Assembly (NCBI RefSeq): GCF_020283565.1
Contig: NC_060065.1
Coordinates: 28,136,409-28,200,408 of the forward strand
Origin: Trifolium pratense
Lineage: Eukaryota > Streptophyta > Magnoliopsida > Fabales > Fabaceae
Direction: 5' to 3'
Length of the DNA: 64,000 nt
Shown: positions 12,305-25,780 of the stretch, in pieces
Position numbering within the stretch: the stretch's first letter is position 1
How the letters are laid out: every line of letters starts with the position of its first letter
Position numbers and translations under genes: made by a program
The notes under the pieces: model-generated
Databases searched by the model: none
What the model was told of the DNA's origin: nothing
The model's input: only the letters and a program-made list of their open reading frames with translations

Positions 12305-13406
12305 GTAGTATTTTCTTTGTCACGTTTAGTTTGGAACTCTTATTTATCATGATGACCACATTAACTTTCACTATGTGATGATATCATGTTCCTTTGAAAT
12401 TGGATATAATATTTAATATTGGTTAAATTTAATACGTGTCTTTAATACACTTGTTAATGAGTACTCTTTGTTAATGTACTATAGATAGATAGTAATTTTA
12501 TATTAAAAATGTGTATTTTGTTCAAGATATTACTATTTAAAATTACTACTGTAAAAAAAATTACTATTTAAAATAACCTAAGGGCACGTGTTAACATGAT
12601 CCTTTAAGATTTTAAGAAAAATAGTAGAATAATCAAAGTTGAACTTTTAAAATTAATAGATACATTATTGCTTAAAAAAATTTAATAGATACATGAAGTT
12701 TCAAATAAAATTGTATTTGTACGTTGACCATTGGCAATCATTACAACCGATTTGCATTCCCCTTAGTATTACATGTATAGCCTTCAACATTTAGGGTTGC
12801 CTTTCACATATCTTCAAGAGGACATGAATGAAAAATTCAAACACAATTGATTTCAATTAAAAAACAATTGAACAAATTAGTATGATAATTAAAATACCGT
12901 ATTTGAATTTTCTTTTGCTGCACTCTCGACATATGCTACTCCTACGACGTACTTTTAGAGTTTAGGTGTTCAAAATACCATAGTATATTTGACACAATTG
13001 AACAAAATTAGTGTCCATATTACGGAGTTTTGGTTCACCTGTAATCACAAATAGATAAATATGCACAAATGAAATTAATTTTTAAAAAGAGAGTCTTCAA
13101 AATGAAAACTTGAAACAATTTAGAAGAATGATGAAAACCTGCAGAAAGAAAGGAAAAGATAAATGATGATGGTTTTTTATTCTCACACCAAATGTATTGC
13201 TATTGGAATGCATGATCAAAGAAGAAAAAATGCATATAAAGTAAAAGTAAAATAAAGGAAAATATTATTTTAACCTTATCATCCATATTGATCATGTAAT
13301 TAGCCTAATTACCTATTTTTAAATTTGAGAATTACCCAAACAATTCAAATAGAAGATGCCAACATCTTTCCTCCAAAAAATCACAGTTCCGAACACGATC
13401 AAAATT
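12305..13406. other. AT-rich intergenic DNA, nothing recognised
   Basis: No gene, terminal repeat or RNA gene could be supported on either strand. Confidence 0.5.
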
Positions 13407-13423
13407 GAAACATATATGAGAAC

Positions 13424-13643
13424 AACCCACTTGGGGTTGGTCGAGTGGTGTTGGCTTTGGCCCTTGGAGTATGCTCCTCTCAAGGTCTCAGGTTCGATTC
13501 CCACTGGTGCCAATTTCGGTGGGCTAAGTCCATACAGAGCAAAAAAAACTCTGGCTTTAAATGGGGCCCCCGCAAGTGGGCGGTGAGATTGGTCCCCTTG
13601 GATTAGTCGGTCCTAAGGCCGGATACCAAGTTTTCAAAAAAAA
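13424..13643 (+). mobile_element. tRNA-derived SINE, 220 bp, plus strand
   Basis: The 5' tRNA-like region has an A-box (GGTCGAGTGGTGTTGG, about 13438-13453) and a B-box (GGTTCGATTCC, 13491-13501). It ends in an A-rich tail. It is flanked by a perfect 17 bp duplication, gaaacatatatgagaac (13407-13423 and 13644-13660), which makes the boundaries certain. The intact TSD suggests a fairly recent insertion. Confidence 0.95.
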
Positions 13644-13660
13644 GAAACATATATGAGAAC

Positions 13661-17328
<3,668 letters not shown>

Positions 17329-18358
17329 TAGGTTTATCTTCGTCCCCCACCCCAAAACTGACCCACAACACAGCGCCCATTCGCTTCGCACGCGGGAAGG
17401 CTACAAAGTTCAGTTCATGAGACCGCGGCGGAGTGGAGCAGCCGCGACACGAAGTTCCTTACCTTAGCTGGATCTCGCTAGTGCCACCTAAATGGTAAGT
17501 AGGAGACAGATGTGTGACGTTTAGAGTTGTCGTTCGTGCACCTGTCTCCAATGGAAGAATGAGTGATCCGTTCCCCTGCGATATATATATATACGAGCAC
17601 GTGGCAATGGATTAAGACTTACAAGGTGTGACATCCTTAGCACGTCTTATATTCTCTTTGATGTGATTATGCTACTCATCTAAAAAAAATGAATTACCCT
17701 AAATTTTCATAATCAAATTTCTAATTTAATGGTCCTAAAACGTTACGGGATAATATTGACCACTTATACATAAAAATTATTATAACAATAGTTTATCTCA
17801 TATTTTATCAATATTTTATAACAAATTTTTAAATATTTTATTATAAATAAATTTTCTAACTTATTTTTTTTATAGAATAAAATTATTGATATTTTATTCA
17901 ATAAATTTTCTAACTTAATGACAAACTTAAATATCGAATAAAAATCAATTGACTCGTTCGCACGGGTCTCTAGTATATTTCGAAAACATTGAACATTTTT
18001 TAATTGTTAAGGTCAATAAAAATATCTCTAAGTAAATAAGCAGTAATTTATCACTCATGTAACTATGCATTCAATCTTCCACATAGTACCTTAGTTTGGG
18101 TTCTAATACAAGAAAATCCAAATTCATGAAACTCCTTTTACTATTTTCTCTTACTTTCTCCTTTATCAGTTAACCAATATAGAAGAGTTCAAGCATATGA
18201 AAGACTCGGACAAATAAAAAGCATGTGAAAGACAGGTGAGCAAGTGGGTTTTTATATAGAGACCCATTTTTTCCACCGACTCTTGGGCACATTCTACGAA
18301 ATTATCAAAATATTATTATCCGCTACACTGCTACTTAGGTAATGGACACCCCTCAAAA
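17329..18358. other. Intergenic DNA: GC-rich patch, then AT-rich tract with a possible Helitron 3' end
   Basis: 17340-17640 is unusually GC-rich for this window but matches no gene or rRNA that I recognise. At 17951-17973 'gactcgttcgcacgggtc' can form a 6 bp stem (one G:T pair) and is followed 4 bases later by CTAG|T, the layout of a plus-strand Helitron 3' end. Its body and 5' end are not identified. Confidence 0.45.
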
Positions 18359-18478
18359 CACCCTACCTTTATAACGTCGCTATTTAAATAGCGGACGTTA
18401 TTTTTCAAAATTTCTAATTTTTATAACGTCCGGGTAAAATTGAAAAGTCGTAGGACGTGCGAGCAACCGGTAGGGTGG
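18359..18478. mobile_element. Possible ~120 bp foldback MITE
   Basis: Ends CACCCTACC (18359) and GGTAGGGTG (18469-18477) are inverted, with 'caaaa' on both sides. Inside, 18373-18399 is a near-perfect palindrome (aacgtcgc..gcggacgtt). The duplication is short and the ends are offset by one base, so the boundaries are tentative. Confidence 0.5.
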
Positions 18479-18479
18479 C

Positions 18480-19384
18480 AAAAGTAACTCACTTTATATA
18501 TACCATAGAATAATCTGTGTAGTAATTCAAATGGTAATTTACAGAAACTAAGATGAAGTGAACTAGTGAAGCAATCCATCTAGGTTTATCTCATAATTGT
18601 TGAAGAAAAAAAATACACGAAGCATAAGCAAACTGAACTAGGCTTATCTCTAATTCTCTGTCAAGCAACATTTTTCTTTTAAAAACAGACAATAATGTAT
18701 CTATAGATAAACAAGACAGTGAATTACTGCAAAGAGCAGAATTGTCACTCTAACGTAAATGAGGAGAAACATAAAACATATTAGCATAACTTAATTGAAC
18801 TACCCTACTGAGATAAAAACTTAGTTAACTCAATTTGCAGGTTTATTTTCAATAAAAACCCTACACAAATTCTGTATAAAAGTTCATCAGTGACTTATTT
18901 TGTACCACAAAAAATGAGGCATGAAAATCAACTATCAGAGGAATTCAGCAAAGTTTTGTAAGTTTTCAAAACTCAATTTGCTTAGATTTCCATATCATTT
19001 AGCTCTCCGTTGTAACATGCATATGAAAAGGCCATCAACCACGGGTTATGAGCAACATTCAACCCCATCTAATAAAGAGGAAAACTGTAACAGTTGATCC
19101 CTCAACATAAATCTCATCATTGATGCAATTTAAGAAACCCAACAGTAAGAGACAAAACAGGTATAAGCAATTAACAACAACAAACAACAAAACATTCTGA
19201 TGGAAAAATAGTATCCAATCCAATTTGACTAAAGATCATCCCGAAGTTAAATTTAACCCTATAAATTACCGCAGACAAGTTGTATGAGAAGGCAAAAGTC
19301 AATTAATTGATTGCATTAAAAATAAATAAATAAAGAAACCCCATTTAAAGAGCAATGCTACAGCAGCCGGATAGAAATCTTCAT
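18480..19384. other. 3' flank of tufA, no other gene seen
   Basis: AT-rich. The part next to 19384 should hold the tufA 3' UTR on the minus strand. No other feature is supported. Confidence 0.5.
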
Positions 19385-21142
19385 TCAAACAATGATAGCT
19401 CCGATAACACCAGCTCCAACAGTCTTCCCTCCTTCTCTAATAGCAAACCTCATTCCTTGTTCAATAGCCACGGGAACAATTAGCTCAACCACCATCTTAA
19501 CACGATCACCAGGCATCACCATCTTTGACTCCTCATCTTTATCATTCATAATAGACGTAACTTTTCCGGTAACATCGGTAGTTCTCATATAAAACTGAGG
19601 CCTATAACCAGCAAAGAAAGGTGAGTGTCTTCCACCTTCTTCCTTCTTTAAAACATACACAATAGCACTAAACTTAGAGTGGGGAGTAATAGTTCCAGGC
19701 TTAGCCAAAACCATTCCTCTCTCAATATCATCCTTCTGAACACCTCTCAGCAACAACCCCACGTTGTCGCCGGCCATAGCATCATCCAAAATCTTTTGGA
19801 ACATTTCCACTCCTGTCACTGTTGTGCTCCTTGTGTTCCTCAAACCAACAAGGTCAACTACATCACCAACTTTAACGGTCCCTCTTTCGATTCTCCCGGT
19901 GGCAACTGTTCCACGACCGGTGATTGAAAACACATCCTCAACGGCAAGCAAAAAGGGGAGATCCGTTTGACGTTGAGGAATTGGTATGTATTTGTCAACT
20001 TCGTCCATGAGCTGGTAAATCTTATCCACCCACTTGTTATCGCCACGTTTAAGTGTAGGATTTGCCATCAATGCTTCTAAAGCCAAGAGCGCGGAACCAG
20101 AAACAATCGGAATGTCATCACCAGGAAACTCATAAGATGAGAGAAGCTCCCGAACTTCAAGGTCCACAAGTTCAAGAAGCTCCTCATCATCCACTTGGTC
20201 CTGCTTGTTCAAAAACACAACCACACTCGGAACACCGACCTGACATATCATCAACCAGTAAAAAAAACATACATTATAATTATTGAAATCAACCAATCGA
20301 ATACTACCATTACCATACATAACAATAACCATCAAAATTGATAGAGAAACTCTGTACCTACCTACCAACCAATCTATTACTACTATACTACAAAAATATG
20401 GTTAAATTCCACACATCTATTATCTGTTGGAACTTTTCATCACTACATTAATTAATTAATTAATTAATAGTGTAAGAAAGAAATCATTACTAAAATTGAA
20501 ATTGAAATTAAAATAAAGAAACTATTATTAAGATACCTGTTTGGCGAGAAGGATGTGTTCTTTGGTTTGAGGCATGGGACCATCAGCACCGGAGACAACG
20601 AGGATAGCGCCGTCCATTTGAGCAGCACCGGTGATCATATTCTTAACATAATCAGCGTGACCAGGGCAATCAACATGAGCATAGTGACGAGTTTCGGTTT
20701 CATATTCAACAGTAGCAGTATTAATAGTAATACCACGAGCACGCTCTTCAGGAGCAGCGTCAATTTCATCGTATTTTTTAGGGGCGCTGTTACCTAGAGA
20801 AGCAAGAGCCATAGTAAGAGCAGCAGTTAAAGTGGTTTTACCATGGTCGACGTGACCAATTGTACCGATGTTCAGATGAGGTTTTTTGCGCTCGAATTTG
20901 CCACGTGCGGCACGAACGGTGAAACGACGTTGGTGGTTTGAGTAATGGGAAGTGGGAGTTAAGTGGAGGATTGTGGATGGGTTGAGGAATGATGAAGTGA
21001 GACGAGTTAGGGTTAGTTTGGGGGGGTTTGTGGTGGAACGGGTGGAAGCGGAAGCAGCGATGAAAGTGTGGGAGTTTGGTGAGTGAGAGGGGGTTAGTTT
21101 AAGTTTGGAGGAAGTAGATGATGAAGAAATTGAAATTGCCAT
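19385..21142 (-). CDS. tufA: Chloroplast elongation factor Tu, nuclear-encoded
   Basis: Two exons on the minus strand: 20537-21142 (202 codons) and 19385-20239 (284 codons plus TGA), joined in phase 0 across a 297 bp GT..AG intron; 486 residues. The start is the ATG at 21140-21142; an in-frame upstream ATG would only add sequence read from the presumed 5' UTR. Residues 1 to about 77 form a Ser/Thr-rich chloroplast transit peptide ending near VRAARGK. GTPase motifs are GHVDHGKT (96-103), DCPGH (158-162) and NKQD (213-216), followed by EF-Tu domains 2 and 3 and the C-terminus GVIGAIIV. The protein delivers aminoacyl-tRNA to the plastid ribosome. It appears intact. The intron lies between the G3 and G4 motifs; as I recall the Arabidopsis gene has no intron. 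Confidence 0.95.
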
Positions 21143-21500
21143 GGTTAAAGAAGAAGAAGAAGAAGAAAGAAATTGAGTGGGAATTTGGGAGTGAAGAGAG
21201 AAAAGAGGATTTGTTATGTTATCTCTCTGTGTGTGTGTGTGTGGACGAAGAAATGAATGATAACCTCTTATCAATTCAATTGTGTTATCCTTACTTTTGG
21301 AGTCACTCGCCGCGCCCTCTCAGATTACATTTTCATTATGTTGATATTTCTTTGACACTTCAATTCATAATCGTCTACGGGTTTAGTATTTATTTATTTT
21401 TTCTTTCTTTCAAACATGTCTTTTATATTTACAAGCTCCCAGTCAGACTCGTTTCGTGTTTTATTATGCAAATTTATGTAAAAAAAAAATCTTATGTTTC
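21143..21500 (-). promoter_or_regulatory. tufA 5' UTR and proximal promoter region
   Basis: On the minus strand there is a pyrimidine-rich leader with an (AC)n/CT stretch (about 21220-21241). A palindromic GATAAGAGGTTATC (about 21258-21271) contains a GATAAG I-box of the type found in light-regulated promoters. An AATATAAAAGA TATA-like element lies at about 21418-21430. The sites are seen by eye; function is inferred. Confidence 0.4.
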
Positions 21501-21656
21501 TTATATAAGGGAATAAGTGAATAAGTGAAATTAAACATTCAAAACATTTGAAAATCGTTCAATGTTTCTTATAAAAAATATTTATTTTCCTTACTGTTTG
21601 AATTTTTCTATATAATATATAATGATACAAACTTAATTTTGTGATTTGATTATAAT

Positions 21657-21813
21657 TGGGCTTAAATGCAGTTTTAGTTCCCATATTTTATAAAAAGTGC
21701 AATTTTGGTTCCTATATTTTGTTTTGGCAATTTCATTCCCTATTTTACAAAATGCACAATTTTGATTATAAAAAAAAAAAAATGCACAATTTTGGTTCGC
21801 CTATTTTAAAAAA
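21657..21813. mobile_element. Left arm of a Mutator-type MITE, truncated by a Helitron end
   Basis: Starts 'gggcttaaatgcagttttag' and carries the repeated 'tgcaattttggtt' phrases. It stops exactly at the CTAG of the adjacent Helitron terminus. A related right arm (ending 'aaaactgcatttaag') lies at 60840-60965. Confidence 0.65.
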
Positions 21814-22034
21814 CTAGTCATCATGCCCGTGCGTTCGCACAGATCAATAATTGTACATCGATTATATTATATATCAATAGACTAATAAACAAAGTAATTT
21901 ATACGCATAGAAACCAAAAATACTTAGTCAATTATATTATTGACATTGTCTGATATATTTTCACCAACTTATGTAAACATGAAAGTACAAACAATCTTAC
22001 AAAATTTGGAACATTTATTTATAAACTATATTTG

Positions 22035-22165
22035 AAGTGGTATTTATAAGGTTGTCATCATCATCAACGACTAAAATTTTCAAACCATTTTTCGATGTGA
22101 CTCTTGACACAACAACTAATAACTGACTATGTAAAAATACTGATTGCGAAAGTAAATAGATCACA
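22035..22165 (-). pseudogene. Helitron PIF1-like helicase, C-terminal remnant
   Basis: Conceptual translation gives VVSRVTSKNGLKIL followed by an Asp run. This aligns with the LAISRVTSRKGLKILIIDDD tail of the helicase copies in the 43-57 kb array. Only the last ~45 residues remain, directly downstream of B3-like sequence, so it cannot encode a working helicase. Confidence 0.7.
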
Positions 22166-22169
22166 ATGA

Positions 22170-22930
22170 AGTTTAATCATGTCACCGACGACAATTCTTC
22201 GCGCCGCCACCATTCTTTTCCATTCGCCACCAATCTTAAAATATATGAGAACACAATTCTATATGTCCCACAGTCATCAACAATATTAATTGTAGTAATT
22301 TTCTTCTCAAAAGCTTATAACTACAGCAAACCTATCTTTTATAAAAGGCTTAACTATACATTTAGTCTCTTACGTTTATTTTAGGTTTCAATTTGGTCCC
22401 TTACGTTTAAAAAGTATCAATTTGGTCTCTTACGTTTAAAAAGTATCAATTTGGTCCCTTACGTTTATTTTAGGTTTCAAGTTAGTCATTTCCGTCAATT
22501 TTGTTACAATTGCAGCCAATTTGCATATGTGGACTGACACGTGGCACTTGGACACGCTGACATGTGTACTGTTCAAAAGGTGTTAGTGACAAAACTAACG
22601 GAAACGACTAACTTGAAACCTAAAATAAACGTAAGAGACCAAATTGAAACCTAAAATAAAAGTAAGGGACCAAATGTGTAGTTAAGCCTTTATAAAATTA
22701 TACCAAATTGTCATCTTCCGGTATATATCAGAATATCCCAAGTCCCGATAGAGATGTTGTAAAAATCCTTTAAAGCATACCAGTCATGCGTTAAATAAAT
22801 ATTCTTGTTTATTTTTCGACTAATACTTCGAATTGATTCCCAAATGGGTCTACCAAATTTGCAAAACGATAATGAAAATTAGCAGAAAAATCTCGAAAGC
22901 ATCAACACCCTATAAACGCAACATACAACA
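22170..22930 (-). pseudogene. B3 DNA-binding-domain-like gene fragment, interrupted by a MITE
   Basis: On the minus strand 22930-22700 reads RFANLVDPFGNQFEVLVEK, then after a frame change YLTHDWYALKDFYNISIGTW. This is the pattern of plant B3 domains (a 'DPFGN.F.V' strand followed by '..GW..LKDFY.I..G.W'). After the MITE at 22347-22688 a further piece reads GGEWKRMVAARRIVVGD. Stops and frame changes are present. B3 proteins are plant transcription factors; this fragment is probably non-functional. The domain call rests on my recall of the family pattern. Confidence 0.55.
22347..22688. mobile_element. 342 bp Mutator-type MITE with perfect 9 bp TSD
   Basis: Inverted ends GGCTTAACTA / TAGTTAAGCC, with arms containing repeated 'tttggtcccttacgttta' phrases. 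It is flanked by TTTATAAAA at 22338-22346 and 22689-22697. There is no coding capacity. It lies inside the B3-like fragment. Confidence 0.92.
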
Positions 22931-23093
22931 GAAATAAGAATCACATTATTTTGCAAATTACAAACAAAAAACCGTATATTCATAAATTTAGAACTACACT
23001 AACTTCAGTTACGCTAAACTCAACGTAGTAGGTCTGATATCTAATCTGCAGTTCATTAATAAGCTTATTCTGATCAGATTGGGATTCAAAGGA

Positions 23094-23096
<3 letters not shown>

Positions 23097-23157
<61 letters not shown>
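23097..23157. repeat. (AT)n microsatellite
   Basis: TA repeat abutting the GGGGAGGG end of a MITE, as at 14757 and 16480. Confidence 0.95.
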
Positions 23158-23160
<3 letters not shown>

Positions 23161-23511
23161 GAGGGATCAAATTACACCGGTGTAACATTTGAGTAATGTT
23201 ACACCGCTCAATAACGCTTTAACGGATACAAATTTTACAAAATTCACCACTGGATTGAAAGCTTATATCGTATAGATCATCTATGTTGAATTGTATAAAA
23301 ATCTAAAATCGTTTGATATGTTTTTGAGATAGATCAAGATTAACGGTATTCAATAACAACGCATAAACCATTAATCTTCATCGGTCTCAATAACATATCA
23401 AACGATTTTAGATATTTTGTAAAATTTAACATGGATGATCTATACGATATAAGCTTTCAATCCAACGGTGGATTTTGTAAAATTTGTATTCGTTAAAGCG
23501 TTATTGAGCGG

Positions 23512-24741
23512 TGATGACATGCGTCATTACATGAAAATAAAGACCAATTGCAAGTGTTTTTAGAAGAATTGTGACCTATTTCATGGAGGAATAATGCACT
23601 AGTTTGAGGATATTTGTAAAGGAAGAAAGTAGCTGAAGAATTCAGAAAAATCAACCCAAGTCCCTGTTTTCACGCCCCAGACGAAATTCTTCGTGCCTGG
23701 GGCGAAATTCTCCTGCAAAAAATCATCAAGACTGCTGTTTTCACGCCCCAGGCGAAATTTCTTGTGCCTGGGGCGAAATTTTCATCAGAAAATCATGCCA
23801 GCTGTTGTTTTAGTGCCTGGGGCGAAATTTCTGTGCCTGGGCAAAATTTCTGTGCCTGGGGCGAAAATCTCATTTATTGGCCTCCGTTATAAAAGGAAAT
23901 GGTAGATATGATACCAGGGATCGAAAAATAGCATTGGAAACATCAATTTTGAGAACTTTTGAAGATCAAAGAGCTTGGAGACAAGGATTTGAAGGTGGAA
24001 ACACATCAAGATCATCTTGTAATCATGCTTTCTTTCATTTCTTTGATTGTAATGTCTTTTATTACTATGTGTAACTAAATTCCCATGATTAGTCCTTAGG
24101 GGATTCTGATTTCTATTTCTCTTGAACAATGTGATTATCATATGATATGATCAATGAATTACGAAGTTAGTTTCTTCAATTATTCCTTGTGCTTAATGCT
24201 TTGCATGACTTGATCAATTGTGTAATGATTTCAATTATTTGTTTTACTATGACTATAGGAATGAATGATCGATCTAGGAATGATTGATCAATTAACTTTC
24301 ACTTAAGACATTTCGGATCATTAATTGAGATTAAAAGATTAAAGTTTGTAAACCTCAATTGATCATAGATTACCTAAGACATTGGGAATCGATGATCAAG
24401 GGAGAGAATTATGTTACCAAGACATTGAGCATAATCAATTTTGATTTAATCTAATCGTGAAACTAAATTGAGTAATTTGTAATCATACATGAAATTACCA
24501 AGAGAAGTAGTAATTAGATGAACCAAAAGGATCAATCGATTTTCTCCTATTGATTTTAATCTTAAGTTATTTCTAATTCTTGTGATCGAAATTTGAATCA
24601 ACAAAATTACCACCATTTTTACATTTAAATTTATATGTTTAAATATGAATTCAATTCGTTTTTTAATTACAACAATGCCTGTGGAAAGAACGATTTTTAT
24701 ACTACTTGACGGCTATTTGTACACTTGCAAATTATTCATCA
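23512..24741 (+). repeat. LTR1 of the tandem element (1230 bp)
   Basis: Begins TGATGACATG and ends TTATTCATCA. It contains several direct and inverted copies of 'gcctggggcgaaatt' between about 23660 and 23875. It includes the uninterrupted site 'gtaatgtcttttattac' at about 24049-24065 into which the Copia element inserted in LTR2. Confidence 0.9.
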
Positions 24742-24747
24742 AGTTTT

Positions 24748-24765
24748 TGGCGCTGTTGCCGGGGA
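24748..24765 (+). other. Primer binding site (tRNA-Asp type)
   Basis: TGGCGCTGTTGCCGGGGA lies six bases after LTR1. It is complementary to the 3' end of plant tRNA-Asp(GTC) with one mismatch, as recalled. It recurs at 40503-40520 after LTR2. Confidence 0.85.
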
Positions 24766-24932
24766 TTGTTGATTGATTCAACAAGGCAATTGAACCATAC
24801 TTAGTAATTTTTACTGTTTTAATTTTTGTTTCTTTTTATCATTTTCATGTTATTCTTGTATATTTAAAATTTTCTCTTCATGTCTTCTTTAATTTTCTTT
24901 GCTACTGAAAATTTTCTCTAAGTTTTGTAGCA

Positions 24933-25574
24933 ATGAAATGGATTGATAACAGATTGGTTGATAACAAAGAAATAAATATCATTTATTATCAACTATGTTT
25001 ACTATCTTATGAACAAGAGAGGTTGGATGCAAAGATTTCAAGAAGATTGAAGGTGAGAAGTGATTCTTGTGGGTCGCATCATCACAATGACAATTGTGAG
25101 GAGTCTTGTTTAAAGGACGAAGAACATCAAGGGATTAAGATTGATTTCAACTCTCAACTCGAAAAGATTTTGGATGAATTTTTTAGGTTAAATCAAGGTT
25201 CATTTGATGGATTTGAAGTTGATTGTCGTAATCTTGTTGAAAAGGCAAATGAGTGTGAGAAGTTGGCTGAGATGGAGATGAAACATCGTGCTATTGGAGA
25301 AGAAGAAAAATTGAAAACCAAGAAGAATGACATGAGAAGAGTGAACCATGGTGATCTCTATGTGACATTTGAGTTTCAACTAATGTTGTTTAAAGAGATA
25401 AATCAATTGTCAAAGAAGCATCAATCTTCTCAAAGGTGGGAGAGTGTCCATTCCAAAAACTTAGTTATTGGAAGATGGGAACATTTGCTTCTCTATGCTA
25501 AGTTCATGGAATTCTTAACAAACAAGAGAAAGAAGAAAGATGATGTGTTATTGCTATCATTTAGGCCACCCTAA
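24933..25574 (+). CDS. Unknown 213-residue protein of the tandem LTR element
   Basis: An intact ORF starting MKWIDNRLVDNKEIN near the 5' end of the internal region, where gag would sit. The product is charged and probably helical, with a Glu/Lys-rich middle (CEKLAEMEMKHRAIGEEEK) and a basic end (TNKRKKKDD). There is no zinc knuckle, protease or polymerase motif, so I do not assign a function. A near-identical copy starts at 40688; the shared frame shows recent duplication rather than selection. Confidence 0.6.
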   Translation: MKWIDNRLVDNKEINIIYYQLCLLSYEQERLDAKISRRLKVRSDSCGSHHHNDNCEESCLKDEEHQGIKIDFNSQLEKILDEFFRLNQGSFDGFEVDCRNLVEKANECEKLAEMEMKHRAIGEEEKLKTKKNDMRRVNHGDLYVTFEFQLMLFKEINQLSKKHQSSQRWESVHSKNLVIGRWEHLLLYAKFMEFLTNKRKKKDDVLLLSFRPP

Positions 25575-25616
25575 CAGTGGTTGAGGCGTCGAGCTCGGGA
25601 CGTTAAAGAAGCGCTT

Positions 25617-25634
25617 CATGGGAGGCAACCCATG
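25617..25634 (+). repeat. Conserved-looking hairpin CATGGGAGGCAACCCATG
   Basis: A perfect 6 bp stem with AGGCAA loop, just downstream of the ORF and following 'gtcgagctcgggacgttaaa'. The combination resembles a motif I recall from other plant LTR elements. A structural role in the RNA is inference. Confidence 0.6.
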
Positions 25635-25780
25635 AGATTTACGATTCTTTCTTCTCTCTCGTTTTTACTTTCTTGTTGGAATAATTGATTGGTCTGAAAT
25701 AAGTCTTATGTTACCATGCTTGTTTTGTTGTTTTGTCTGAATTGAATGCTTTAGTATTTTTGAAAACCTGACTCTATTTG

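Larger units (their letters stand above)
21814..22930 (-). mobile_element. Helitron fragment (3' end, helicase tail and B3-like sequence)
   Basis: The minus-strand 3' terminus is CTAG at 21814-21817, flanked by A on the plus strand (T on the Helitron strand), preceded by a GTGCG..CGCAC hairpin at 21828-21839. Upstream on the minus strand come the end of a PIF1-like helicase (about 22035-22165) and then B3-like coding remnants. The 5' terminus was not identified; the right boundary is approximate. Confidence 0.65.

Noticed and set aside
17401..17560. rRNA or tRNA gene in the GC-rich patch
   Set aside because: No recognisable rRNA core sequence or tRNA A/B-box pair.
21118..21516. 132-residue plus-strand ORF overlapping the tufA start
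   Set aside because: Opposite strand of the tufA transit peptide and 5' UTR; Lys/Phe-rich low complexity.
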